Shown here: positions 10,822 through 21,527 of the stretch, in pieces
How the letters are laid out: every line of letters begins with the position of its first letter
How positions within the stretch are numbered: position 1 is the first letter of the stretch
Source: Pseudisothecium myosuroides
Taxonomy: Eukaryota > Streptophyta > Bryopsida > Hypnales > Lembophyllaceae
Direction: 5' to 3'
DNA length: 64,000 bases
Assembly (NCBI GenBank): GCA_951799445.1
Contig: CATOGU010000128.1
Location: forward strand, 83,001-147,000
Program-made: the position numbers and the translations under genes
Notes under the pieces: generated by a model
What the model was told of the DNA's origin: nothing
The model's input: only the letters and a program-made list of their open reading frames with translations
The model's database searches: none

Positions 10822-11252
10822 GTTTCTCCTCGCAAAAGGCTATCCTTGTTGTACTCCGCGGTGCTCTTTGCGTTGAAGGTGGTGTTGAGGATCTTCCACA
10901 GAATTCTGAAGTTCAACCCCTCTTTGTCAAGCTTATGCGACATTTTGTTAACCATCTAGACTGTGCGTTGTGGTCGTCAATGCATTTAGAGACACTACAC
11001 AAGCTTCTTCGGCAGATTCTTCCCTTCGATATTGTTTCACGGTTTCACTATGTAGGAGGATCTACCTTTCCCAACAGATCCACTCCATTCCCGGACCCGG
11101 GTAATATTGTGAGTGTTCTCTTAGCAGATCCTCGCGCTCGCAAGGTGTTTCTCAATAGAAAATTTTTATTGCTAAGTCTGGATCCTCTTAACTGTGTTAA
11201 GATTATTTGGAAACGTAGCACCATACCTGTGATGGATTTTCGAGAGACGTAG
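10822..11252 (+). pseudogene. degenerate FCP1/NLIF-like domain lacking catalytic acids
   Basis: The frame running to TAG at 11250-11252 aligns by eye with the phosphatase domain 1.2 kb upstream: ILVVLRGALC for VVLDLNGVLL, LWSSMHLETLHKLLRQIL for FWSCVSNFNLDDVMTFIL, and FLLLSLDPLN for IILIDDSPLK. The nucleophile Asp is Val, the Asn/Asp two residues later is Arg, and the motif IV acidic pair is reduced to one Asp. It is shorter (about 143 residues), and the stretch between motifs II and IV is compressed. It follows a CAG acceptor at 10821, phase 1. It may be a pseudophosphatase exon of a second gene or a decaying duplicate. No stop interrupts it, which favours constraint or youth. Confidence 0.5.
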
Positions 11253-11904
11253 CTCTCACAGTTCTACTTTACACTGCTTTCCCGTTTTGTCGAAAGCAGG
11301 TGGTTGGTTCTTTTCTGCAAATATATCAACTTTGTATTATCATCCTTTGAAATGCATGGATTATTTTACCTCATCCAATGTCTTCACTGCGTCTTCCTCA
11401 TTCTGTGTCATGGATGGATTATGTTTGAACTTTAGTATTGAGATCATCTGAACTGCATGTTTTTGGATACAAAGTGATTTTCCTCTGATACAGGGATCAC
11501 TGTATTGTAGGGTGTCTCAATAGTTCCTCTGTACAAGTTTGTGAGCAATCTGGTTGCTGTCAGTGATGTCCTCTTCCGTCACCACTTATATTATTGATTT
11601 AGATCGTCGAGATCTCCCCATTCTAATTGGGTTGTACACTTCTTTTAACCAGTCCGTCTTATTTGACAGTTGTGCATGCTTTACTCCCTCGAAGCATACA
11701 CATCGGTGTCCCCGCGCTCTATTTCACACGACATCCCAGGATCCCCTGATTGCCACACCGCTGTTCTTCAAATATCGGTCATTTCTGGTAGCCAACCATC
11801 TCTGTATTGCATAGCATTTGTAGGTATCTCTATGAATTGTAACTTGTCCAAGTCCAGAATTTACCGCATAGTCCAGAAGTAGTTAAATATGGCATTTATA
11901 GTAG
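11253..11904. other. no gene recognised
   Basis: An 86-codon frame at 11554-11814 (YIIDLDRRDLPILIGLYTS) is open but unrecognised. Two further GGGATC-type motifs lie at 11490 and 11737. Confidence 0.35.
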
Positions 11905-12032
11905 TCTAATAAAAGATCCTATGGTCAAATATGCAAAATATCTACTTTTTGAACTTTTTTACTCTTTGCCATGGAGGTGACAGTTTTGAGTGTCTTTTGA
12001 CAAGATAAAGACCATGGTCCTTTGGGGGTTAA
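11905..12032 (+). mobile_element. family A TTAA element, 3'-end fragment
   Basis: AAAGATCCTATGGTCAAATATG, then TTTTTACTCTTTGCCATGG and GAGTGTCTTTTGACAA, then CCATGGTCCTTTGGGGGTTAA match the 3' ends of copies at 22860-23785 and 33159-34088. Terminal TTAA at 12029-12032. A T-rich run follows at 12105-12165. Confidence 0.65.
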
Positions 12033-12463
12033 ACGCTCCATTGTAGAATCTCCTAACTTATACCAAGAAGGACCCATTGCCTGCCACCTCAAGGATCTCC
12101 AAATAGACTTTTTATTTTTATTTTTATTTTTATTTTTTATTTTATTTAATTATTTTATTTTATTGTTCCAATCTCGGTTGTCTAAAGGAAATCAATTGCA
12201 AATGAAAAACAAATGAAACATCTTCTATTCTCAAATCGAATTTTAAGAGTATTAACTTGTTAGTCTATCATGTGATACTACTAGGTGCGTGTTGGATCCA
12301 TAAACATTGCTTGAATAAAGTCTAGTTTTGGTTGCCTCTACACTTGCAAACATAATAACAAAAATTGCAAAGAAGTGTCATGATGTGTAATGTCACTCTT
12401 ACTAGCAGAACCGACAATTGACCATATTTTCTTCAAACATGTTCCACCCTTGTTCCTATTGTC

Positions 12464-13382
12464 TTAACTCCAAAAGGACCAAGCAAAGTTTTCATCAAAA
12501 ACTTTTCAAAACTGCCATTTTTAGAGCATCAACCAAATATGAAAATAAAAACATATTTATGCATATGCAACTGTAGGATCTTGCAGAAGAATAGTTCAAA
12601 AGATGTGGACAAAATTTTAGAGTATTCCATAGCGCGGATTGAAAGATAGAATGGTTTGATTATCTAAAAACGTCTTGTGAAAAATTGGGCAGCTAGCCTT
12701 CAAAAGGTGAAATTTCTAATGAAAAAAGGACATGTGGGTGGTACTTCTCTAAATTTATTATTCCACCTAAGTAAAGTACATGTAAAAAAAGCTTCAAATT
12801 GTTTGGAATTATATAACATACGGAAATAAATTAGTAAGTAAAAAGAAGTAGAGAATGATTCAACACACAAAATTGTTGAGAATTTAATTTGGGAAATGAA
12901 AAATGCCAATCCCAATGGTAATAATGTTGCAAGAAACAATCTACATTCTTAGGTTTTGTTTTTGTTCCAAAATGTTGAAAATTGAGTAAAATAAAGGACT
13001 TCAAAGTTTATCTTAGAGTAGAGAATTTGTAACTGCCTGCAAACAAAAAATCCTTGTCTCTTTGATCAAAATGGAATGATTTAAAGCTTCAACATTTACA
13101 TAAATCTTCTAAACCAATTTAATAATGTTGTTTTTGAAAAAGTGATTTGTAAAAATCTGCCCAGGCTGCTCGACAAATGTAAAAAACAACATATTAGGCC
13201 ATAAATTTTTACTAATAATTCCAAAGGTCACAATGAATATTGCATATGAAAGATAAACCTAATTCCCATATTCTATTAAAACTTCAACCTAAAATACAAA
13301 AAGCTCCAATCATAGGTACCTGCCCAAAATCGCTATATTGCTTTTAAAAAAAAAAAAAAAAACTGGTCCTATAAGGATTTAA
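12464..13382 (-). mobile_element. family A TTAA element, degenerate inverted copy
   Basis: Starts TTAACTCCAAAAGGACCAAGC and ends GGTCCTATAAGGATTTAA. Its interior is the reverse complement of the 3' part of 34171-35088 (AAACTGCCATTTTTAGAGCA, GCAGCTAGCCTTCAAAAGG, CTGCCCAAAATCG). Coding frames inside are shadows. A 17-bp A run sits near 13345. Confidence 0.65.
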
Positions 13383-13673
13383 CGTAAGAATGGCATTTCG
13401 TGGGGCCCTTACCCTATCATACACAAAGCAATAATTTTGTGCCAAACCTGCTACCAAACAATGATGTTAAATCTATTCTATGTTTTGAAAGAAAAGAGCT
13501 TATTAGAGTTACCGAGCTTCGGCAATAATGAAGGAGAACATTGGAAGACCTGCAGCGGAGGTAGAGTGTTGATGTCACTGCCACGTGGATCTATAGGCCT
13601 GAACGTAGGCTCTATCGGGCTCGAAAGACCCACCAATTCTCAAGCCCCAAGCAACCTTTAAATTTTGTTTGTT

Positions 13674-13815
13674 GTCACTCTCTACACATGGTGGTCATTT
13701 TAGAACTTAATTTTAGGTACACCATAGATAGCTTATCATTTTGTTCAACATCAATAAGCTATCTATGGTATACCTAGATTTAAGCTCTAGAATGACTATC
13801 ATGTATAGAGAGTGA
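13674..13815. mobile_element. foldback MITE, about 60-bp arms
   Basis: GTCACTCTCTACACATGGTGG...ATAGATAGCTTAT is mirrored by ATAAGCTATCTATGG...CATGTATAGAGAGTGAC around a short loop near 13743. It abuts the family A copy at 13821. Confidence 0.8.
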
Positions 13816-13820
13816 CGCCA

Positions 13821-14734
13821 TTAACCCCTAAAGGACTGTTGTCCCTTCGGGGGACAGGTGGGACTTCGGGCATGTTACTTTGGCTAAACTACTTTGTGTG
13901 ATTTTTTAAAACTTTTATTGAAGGTAGGGAATTCAAAGAGCTATGTGGTCAACTAATTTTTTTTTCATTCTGACATTTATTGAGTAAGTTATGCATGAAT
14001 TGGGGGGCGGGCAGCCCAAAAACTTTTTAAAAAATTAATTTAAAAAAAAATTAAAACTTCAAATTGGTTCTTTAGAATTTTTTATGTATGAGAAGCTTTG
14101 AATAACTCAATTCCAATCAATGAGGTGAAAGTTATGAGATGTTTTTGTTTGCGGGCAGTTATGGATTCTCTACTCTAAAATAAACTTTGAAGCTCCTTAT
14201 TTTACTCAATTTTCATTATTTTGGAAAAAAAATAAACCAAAGGAAGTAGATTGTTTATCACAACATTGTGACCTTTGGGATTTGCAATTTTCATTATAAT
14301 AATTAAATTTTTAACAATTAAGTGATTTGACTCATTCTCTACTTCTTTTTACTTACTGATTTTTCCCATGTGTTGTGTAGTTCCAATTGATTTGAAAATT
14401 CTCCCACACATACCTAACTTGATCTCCTACATGATAAAAAAAAAGCGCAACTTTGGGTAGAGCAACTTTTTTGTTATAAGAGTGGTCAAAGGCTTCTGAA
14501 TTTTTTTGGCAGCATGAAAATAACTTTTATTTTCACTTTAGATGTAAATATCTCACTCATGACCATCTAGAATGACCTGATTTTTTTCCCGCAAGTACCT
14601 AATCTAGTCTAGAGCAAGAGCCTACGGTTGAATTTCCCAAAAAAATAAAAAAATTATAGCTTCTTACTAACCCCCAGAAGTGGCAGTTTTGAGTGATTTT
14701 CACTGGAAAAATGGCTCCGTCCTTTAGGGGTTAA
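13821..14734 (+). mobile_element. family A TTAA element, full length (about 910 bp)
   Basis: TTAACCCCTAAAGGACTGTTGT at the left and CCGTCCTTTAGGGGTTAA at the right form terminal inverted repeats inside TTAA. TTAA plus ends starting CCC is the hallmark of piggyBac-type insertion. The interior is AT-rich with no transposase. Confidence 0.8.
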
Positions 14735-14919
14735 ATACAATGTTGGTGATGGGTGCTCCTACCTTAGGTGAGGAAAAATTGGATAAGAACTGCTAAAATT
14801 TTGTTTTTGTGCACCCAACCATCAATGCAAGTAGGTAAAAAAAAATTGGATAGAAATGGATATAATCAATAACGTGTGCATATTTATTCATAAAATCTAT
14901 TGATATTAGTAGCTTTCAT

Positions 14920-15225
14920 CACTAGAAGAAAACTGCGTTGTATTTGACAAAAACTGCGTTGTAACTCAACACAAAGTGTGGGGTGGATTTTGTTGAATTC
15001 TCCGTTCATAACACAAAATTCTGCATTCTAATACAAAATTCTGCGTTTACTTGTCAAATTTTGTGTTGAAATGGTGGAACGCAGAATTTTGTGTTATGAA
15101 CGGAGAACTCAACAAAATTCACCCCACACTTTGTGTTGAGTATAACGCAGTTTTTGTCAAATACAACGCAGTTTTGACAAATTAAACGCAGTTTTTGACA
15201 AGTTAAACGCAGTTTTCTTCTAGTG
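14920..15225. mobile_element. foldback MITE with CACTAGAAGAAAAC ends
   Basis: The 306-bp unit is bounded by CACTAGAAGAAAACTGCG and CGCAGTTTTCTTCTAGTG. Arms repeat AACGCAG and AACACAAA-type words many times (CAGTTTTTGACAA, CTCAACACAAAGTGTGGGGT), giving internal as well as terminal symmetry. Confidence 0.8.
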
Positions 15226-15409
15226 CATCCAAATGCTGGCAAATCTAATGTTGATTGAGGAGGGATTTGACAATTCCATCCATCTGTTCTCTCAATTTTT
15301 CTAATGTTGTGGTAGCCAGTCAAAAGTTAAGATAAGATTTTGGCTAAAGTTGACCAACAAATTAAGGAACTTAAGATTTCAATGTTACATGCCTTTTGCT
15401 GCGCTCAAA

Positions 15410-15664
15410 TACTGTCTTGCAATTGAGGCTGATCTTAGAGCAAAATAAATCCCAAATTTCAATATCTTTGATAGATCGAATTCTCAGAATTCTCTGGAAC
15501 TTTGGACAAGGTGTGAAACGTCCTCAAGACTACATGCTTGGTAAGGCTAGGCTGCACTTTGTAACGTTCATGAGTCAATATCCACAGGACAATCGGAAAA
15601 GGATGTCTGGCTATTTTGCTTTTATAATGGAGACCACTGCCTTTGCGTGCAGTACTGCATGGCA
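15410..15664 (+). other. possible orphan coding exon
   Basis: One frame reads DRILRILWNFGQGVKRPQDY, HFVTFMSQYPQDNRKRMSGY and ends TTAFACSTAWQ at a GCATGGCAG/GTTCAT donor. The amino-acid composition is protein-like, but I recognise no family, and neighbouring exons are not visible. Confidence 0.3.
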
Positions 15665-15936
15665 GGTTCATACAGCATGAAACAATTATATAACTAAAGT
15701 CCAAATATAAGATGAGGATTGATATGTGTACCACTTCTTGTCAACTATTTTACCACACCTACTAGTCAATATTTACAATTATAAAAATAAGTGTGGACAA
15801 TGGAAAAGATATCACTAATTTGAAAATACAATTTGACATAGAAGTTGCAACTTTGATTTTGTTTTTTGGCTCCAAATCCCACTCATGTTGTCAATTGAAA
15901 AGTCTAAATTATGCTTAGTTTAGTTTAATACTTTTT

Positions 15937-16257
15937 AAAGGGAAAATTTCATGGGCACCCCTATATTTTGCGATATTTTCATAGATGCTCTTGCTTTTTC
16001 AGAAATATCACACATACACTTGGACCAAAAAAATTAGGAGTTTGTTTTGTTATGCATGTCACATCCTTCTCCCTTTGTGCAAACACTACTTCTTTCTTGT
16101 TATGCGTGCGCATAAACAAAGAAGGAAAGTGGGTTGCACAACAACAAAACAAACTCCTAATTTTTTTGATGCAAGAGTATTTGTGATATTTTTGAAGAAG
16201 AAGGCATATGTATAAAAACATTGCAAATTCAAGGGTATCCATCAAATTTTCCCTTTT
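15937..16257. mobile_element. foldback element Z, copy 1
   Basis: AAAGGGAAAATTTCATGGG at the left mirrors ATCAAATTTTCCCTTT at the right. Inner arms CCAAAAAAATTAGGAGTTTG and CAAACTCCTAATTTTTTTG are also inverted. A second copy is at 16620-16943. Confidence 0.75.
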
Positions 16258-16619
16258 TAAGTTGATATTATGAGCAAGATCAAGAGCCAAAAGAAAAATG
16301 AAAGTTGCAACTTTTATGACAAGTTGTATTTTTAAATCAATAATGTTTTTCCTATGATCCACAACTATTTTAATATTGTAAATATTAGGCATATATATTT
16401 TTATGTATTAGTAGTAGATGTGGTAGAATAGTAAAAAAAGTGTCGTACACAGATCTATTCCCATATAAGATTTACCCACCAATATATAATAACGAAAGAT
16501 AGAAGAACCCTTCATAATTGGGCTTAACCCTTAAACGCCAATGCATAAGTCTTTTGTTTGATAGATGACAAAAATAAAACATTTTGTAGGATGGAAAATA
16601 GTTGTTCAAATCCATAAAA

Positions 16620-16943
16620 TTTAGGGAAAATGTCATGTATACGCCTAAAGTTTGCAATATTTATATAGAAAAACATCTGGTTTTTCAGAAATTACATAAA
16701 TACCCTTGAACCAAAAAAATTAGGTGTTTGTTATGCATGCCACTTCCTTCTATCTTTGTGCGCACATTGCTTCTTTTATGTTTCATTACATTCCCTTCTT
16801 CAACATTGGTCATGAAGAAAGTACAAGCACAACAAATAAATGCCTAATTTTTTTGGTCCAAAGGCATTTGTGTGATTTCTGAAAAATCAGGAGTATCTAT
16901 GTAAATATTGCAAACTCCAAGGGTATCCATGAAATTTTCCCTT
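16620..16943. mobile_element. foldback element Z, copy 2
   Basis: TTTAGGGAAAATGTCATG and CATGAAATTTTCCCTTTT form the ends; ACCAAAAAAATTAGGTGTTT and AATGCCTAATTTTTTTGGTCC the inner arms. Same design as copy 1 with scattered divergence. Confidence 0.75.
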
Positions 16944-17108
16944 TTTATTGAAGTAATCATGAAAACATGGCCTATCATGGAAGCCAAAAATTACTCTCAT
17001 TGAATGCACTCATATTTTTAAGTAACCCAAATTGTGAGAAGATTCACTAACACAGTATTAGGTCCCACGCTACTCTTTTTACAATTTACATGAGAACAAC
17101 ATGCAATG

Positions 17109-17990
17109 TTCACCTCTAAAGTCCTAAGCTAATTTTTTCACCAAAACCACTCCAAAACTGCCATTTCTAGTATAAGTACCAACTTTTAGAAAATTTATTT
17201 TTAGACACATGATTGTAACCATAAAAATCTTGTAGTACACTTGTATTCAAAGATGCAAAAAAGAGTTCAAAAAATTTCACCATGTAGATTTTAAGACATT
17301 TGAGTTTGAATAGACAAAAAGCCATTCTTTATCCTTGCAAAAATCTGGGCAACTGCACTTCACAAGGTCATATTTGTATGAGTTTTTCTTCAAAATGGTT
17401 GTAATTTTTTGGATTTTTTCTTCAAAGCAAGTTGGTTACACACATGAAAATTTTCAAATCATTTGGAATTTTAAAACACATGGAAAAAAATAGTAAGTAA
17501 AAAAAATTGAGAATGATTCAAATTAACAAACTTCTAAGAACTTAATTATCAAAAACAAAAATTCCAATCCTTATGGTTGTAATGTTTTGATAAACAACCT
17601 ACATCTTTTGGTTTTGTGTTTTGTCCAAAATATTGAAAATTGAGTAAAATAAAGGGCTTCAAAGTTTAGTTTAGAGTAGAGAACCAACAAAAAAAAACCT
17701 CCTCATAACTTTCACTCTCATTCATCAAAATGGACAAATTCAAAGCTTTCTATGTATACATAAACCTGAAGAGCCAATTTCAAAAATTGAGATTTTTAAT
17801 AAGTTTTATGACTGCTTGTTGAGCAAAGAAAACTACATATCATGCAATAACTTTTGAACTATGAAGTCAAAAGTTATTAAAATTGTTGGGATTTTAAGCT
17901 ACTCCTTGGACATATCATGTGTGAAAATTTCAAAGAAAAAAAATGAAACACCAATTGGTAGTGAGCTGCCCAAAATTGCTATGTTGGCAA
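17109..17990 (-). mobile_element. family A TTAA element, strongly degenerate
   Basis: TTCACCTCTAAAGTCC replaces the usual TTAACCCCTAAAGGTCC end, and the interior (ACTCCAAAACTGCCATTTCTAG, ATTGAGTAAAATAAAGGGCTTC, GAGCTGCCCAAAATTGC) follows inverted family A. The right end is not found before the next element at 18106. Confidence 0.5.
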
Positions 17991-18105
17991 AAAAAAAGGT
18001 GTTCAAGACTTTTGGGATTAACTTATACAACTTTAAAAAAAAATTAAAATATATAAGCTCTTGCCACATCATTGTAGCAAGCATTCATAATGACCAGCCA
18101 AACTC

Positions 18106-18902
18106 TTAACCCCTGAGCGCCCCACAAGCCAGAATATGGCCTCTCCAAAACTAACTTTCCTTAAAATCTAGTTCAAATCCGTACTGTACCTTCCAGGAAA
18201 GTGACTTGGTCAAAGGTATGGTATTACTCTCATGCTCGGAAGTGGGCGATGGAGGTTTCACCACTTGTACAAGCACGGATTTTGCAAGTCAATCGTGACA
18301 ATAGTGCACTAAAATGTCATTTCATGCGGTTTAGGGTTTAGGTGCGAGGATAAAGACCATTGGCTTTGGCCGAATTAATACTATTAGGGTGTTTTGGCAC
18401 GCATGCCTTGGACTAGAAAAGTGTTTTGCAGCTATACCACCAAGATTTGGGCCCTTGTGCAAATCAAAACCGTATCCGTACCCCATCTATTGTCCACCAT
18501 ACTATGTGAGCCTTGCAACTTTGGGCCTCTAAAAAAGCACCTTGCAGATGTCAAAACATTACCAAATTTGGTAGCAAGCGAGATACTTGTAAATTGCACC
18601 TCGTATCTAAATTTCATATCAAGGAGCCTCCTCTAAGGCATGAATTATTGCATCCATAGCCATGGACCCCCCAAAATTAGCCAGTTGCCACATAGTCAAC
18701 TGTACTTTGACTATTATAATCTCCAAAACAATGCGGTCAAAAGTTTTGCAAATCTCTAATTGGGTGCATCAAGCACTCTTTTTGCTATTTCAACGGTGAA
18801 TCCTCCCCGATCTAAGTTCCCAGCTGCGGACGTACAATTTTTAAGAGCATGGTCAGTCCCAGCCTCATTTTCTCAATTTGGCGCTAGACGCTCAGGGGTT
18901 AA
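18106..18902 (+). mobile_element. family E TTAA element, full length (about 797 bp)
   Basis: Bounded by TTAACCCCTGAGCGCCCCAC and AGACGCTCAGGGGTTAA, with TTAA at both ends. The interior is shared with 24458-25254 and both arms of 30681-32209. Open frames inside (for example 18394-18636) are not conserved as protein. Confidence 0.8.
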
Positions 18903-18951
18903 CGGTTAAACAAATTAATAAGAGTATTACGTGTGAAACTTGGATGATACA

Positions 18952-19207
18952 TTAACCCCTAAGCGCCCAGGCCAAATTCACTCAAATCCATACCCTTGTG
19001 TACTTACTCCAATAAAAGTATTACCTAAGTAGAGTAAATAGCTTGAATTTTTTTTGAGTGGTAGTAGACACATGCCTAAAGGTACCTGAAAAAGTACAAG
19101 TCCTTTGGCTGTACCATTAAGGAGAGGATATTATTCAAACTTGAATTTTTTTTTAAACCGAGCGCCCCAAAATGGGGCGCTGGGGCGCTGGGGCGCTCAG
19201 GGGTTAA
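18952..19207 (+). mobile_element. family C TTAA element (about 256 bp)
   Basis: TTAACCCCTAAGCGCCCAGG to GGGCGCTCAGGGGTTAA. The octamer GGGGCGCT is repeated three times just inside the right end. Inverted relative to 24213-24461. Confidence 0.75.
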
Positions 19208-19511
19208 AGCAATATAAGGGCCTCAACTGAATCTTGAGTTTTTTCTGCAATTAATCATTGTAAAACTTAGTAAAGAGACTGCCACTTGATTAGAAATTTG
19301 TCATGTGGGATCTATAAACGTACTTAATGATGGAAAGCACTATAAAAGCATTGAAAAGCGCTACGATAACTTCTTTAGAGAAAATGGCAACTTTGCCACA
19401 AATGATATGCCTAGCCAATTCTTGACCTCACACTTTCCTTCACTTCACCTTTTTTGAAAGATATGTTACGAGGACTGAACTCTCTTCTATCACTTTTAAA
19501 TGTTTGTTCCT
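19208..19511. other. no feature seen
   Basis: About 300 bp of AT-rich DNA between TTAA elements with no recognisable gene or repeat. Confidence 0.4.
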
Positions 19512-19742
19512 TTAACCCTAAAGGGCCCTTGGGCTTTAGAGATACGGTACCAAATACGGTCGCAACCAGTATTCAGAAGTTTGAATTAGTTAGAAATTAA
19601 GTGTTACAATCATACTTTGTGAAAAGTCATACAATGGTGGGTATATATATTTTTTTGAAAAGCCCTCAGAGCACAGCAAATACGGTTGTACACACGACTA
19701 TACATACGGCCACAGAGGGCCGATGGGCCGTTTAGGGGTTAA
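19512..19742 (+). mobile_element. family D TTAA element (231 bp)
   Basis: TTAACCCTAAAGGGCCCTTGG at the left and GGGCCGATGGGCCGTTTAGGGGTTAA at the right. Related terminal design, different interior (ATACGGTACCAAATACGGTCG). First of a chain of five abutting elements. Confidence 0.65.
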
Positions 19743-19745
19743 CCC

Positions 19746-19979
19746 TTAACCCTTAAAGGAACATAGGGCATAGTTTATATGCTATCGTATAATCCATAAT
19801 TGCTATCAATAAGAAATTTAAATTTGAGATCTCAAGTAACTCATTAGAACCGCTTTGATCTACTCTCTAACATCTTTGTTGATCTCACATGGAGTAGAGG
19901 TGTGGATCTATTCCAAATATAAGAAAAATACCCTGTATTGTACTGGTTGCAACGACAAGTTGTGTCCTATAGGGGTTAA
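19746..19979 (+). mobile_element. family B TTAA element
   Basis: TTAACCCTTAAAGGAACATAGGG at the left; GTGTCCTATAGGGGTTAA at the right. Shares GTGGATCTATTCCAAATAT and CCTGTATTGTACTGGTTG with other family B copies. Shares its right TTAA with the next element. Confidence 0.75.
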
Positions 19980-20203
19980 CCCCTAAAGGACCAAGAGCCT
20001 TTTTGGGGGACAAATGGGATTTTGGGCAGTGACCTATGGCTAAACTACTTTGCGTGATTTTTTGAAACTTTTATCGAAGGTGAGGAACTCAAAGACTTAC
20101 GTGGGAATGTAACTATTTCTTTATTCCAATAGTTATTGAGCCATAGGGAACTGCCCAAAATCCCATTTGTCCCTCAAAGGGACAATGGTCCTTTAGGGGT
20201 CAA
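19976..20203. mobile_element. short palindromic family A derivative (228 bp)
   Basis: Both ends are the family A 5' end: CCCCTAAAGGACC...ACAAATGGGATTTTGGGCAG and, inverted, CTGCCCAAAATCCCATTTGT...GGTCCTTTAGGGG. Inverted arms of about 60 bp. The right target site reads TCAA instead of TTAA. Confidence 0.75.
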
Positions 20204-21124
20204 AGGACAAACTATCATCTTAGGGGACAAATGGAATTTGGGCATGTACCCACACCAAAATTAATTTGTGTGATTTTTTGAAACTTTTACTAAAGATGGG
20301 GATTTTACAAGCCTACATGCACATCTAATTTATTTTTCATTTTGACATCCAACAAAGAAGTTAACAAGAATTTTCCAAAACTAGGGAGAAGGGGCAATTT
20401 GGGCAAGGCTTCTCTTATGTAAGTGGATGTTGACTCCAAAGTGGGTCAACCCTTATGGAGGCACAAGGTGTGAACACTTGGACAAAGGAGAGTGGAGTGG
20501 AAGGGACCCTTCTTGGAAAACTCCCAACCCTCCATTCCTTTTGCTCTTTGTAAAAGTTGGTACTCTAATATTTTGAGCGTTTTGTGTGTTTGATTCTTGA
20601 CTTTTCTTTTTCAACCAAATTGTAGTAAGCTAGGATTCCTTGGTTTTCACCATTTGGATTAGAGTAATTCAATTTTTTGCGTTTTAAATAAATCCTCCAA
20701 TTTTACTTAGTGTATTTGCACATTTCATGACCTTTTGACACTCAAAGATTTTTTTAAATTTTGTTGTACACCTCCAATTCATTTGAAAATTCTCCCACAT
20801 ATATCTAACTTGGTTTTTTACAAGAATCTATTAAACATCAACTTTGTGTAGAGCAATTTCTTTGCTATAAGAGTGGTCAAAGGCTTTTGAAATTTTTGGG
20901 CAAGAAGAAAAGAAACTTTATATTTCACTTGGGATGTCAATGTCTCACTCTTCTTCATTTGAAATGAGCTATTTTTTTCCCCACAAGTACCTCCCATAGT
21001 CTAGAGCAAGATCTTATGGTTGGGTTTTCAAAAAATATAAATTCCTACCTTTCTACTCATTCCCCCCAAAGTGGCAATTTTCAATGAGTTTTATAGAAAA
21101 AGAGCTTGGTTTTTTAGGGGTTAA
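20200..21124 (+). mobile_element. family A TTAA element
   Basis: Left end TCAAAGGACAAACTATCATC has decayed. The interior (GGACAAATGGAATTTGGGCATG, TTTTGACATCCAACAAAGAAG) and the right end GGTTTTTTAGGGGTTAA are family A. Contains about 250 bp (20400-20650) not shared with the closest copies. Confidence 0.65.
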
Positions 21125-21353
21125 CTCCTAAAGAACCCTAGGGCATAGTGTATATGCTGATGTATAATTGTCATTTGCTACCAATAAGAAACTTCAATTT
21201 GGGATCTCAAGTAGCTCATTAGAACCACATTGATCTATTCTCCAATTTTTTTGTTGATCTCAAATGTGTAGAGGTGTGGATCTATTCCAAATACAAGAAA
21301 AATACCTTGTATTGTACTGGTTGCAAAGGGCCTCTAGGTCCTTTAAGGGTTAA
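21121..21353 (+). mobile_element. family B TTAA element, good copy
   Basis: TTAACTCCTAAAGAACCCTAGG to GGTCCTTTAAGGGTTAA, 233 bp, sharing its left TTAA with the previous element. Used here as the reference copy for family B. Confidence 0.8.
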
Positions 21354-21527
21354 GGTTCTTGTTTATAAAATATTCTCTTCTATTCTAAAATTTTAAGAGT
21401 GTGTTCATATCGTATCTACTTTGAATTTTCAAACAATTTTTGCCAAATCTTAGGCTTGATTTTTAACCATGAAAGCCTTCTAATCTCCAAAACTCAATGT
21501 GATAACTGCCAACTTTAGCAGTATCAT

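Larger units (their letters stand above)
7929..11750. repeat. dispersed short palindrome centred on GGGATCCC
   Basis: A motif close to YATCGAGGGATCCCTGTA recurs at about 7931, 8600, 8659 (partial), 8767, 8838, 8907 (degenerate), 10233, 10713, 10757 (GGGAACCC), 11490 (GGGATCACT) and 11737. In exon 2 it encodes recurring SRDPC or SGDPR peptides; elsewhere it lies in an intron or intergenic DNA. It is absent as a series from the rest of the window. Its occurrence in both coding and non-coding DNA argues that the DNA, not the peptide, is what spreads. Confidence 0.65.
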
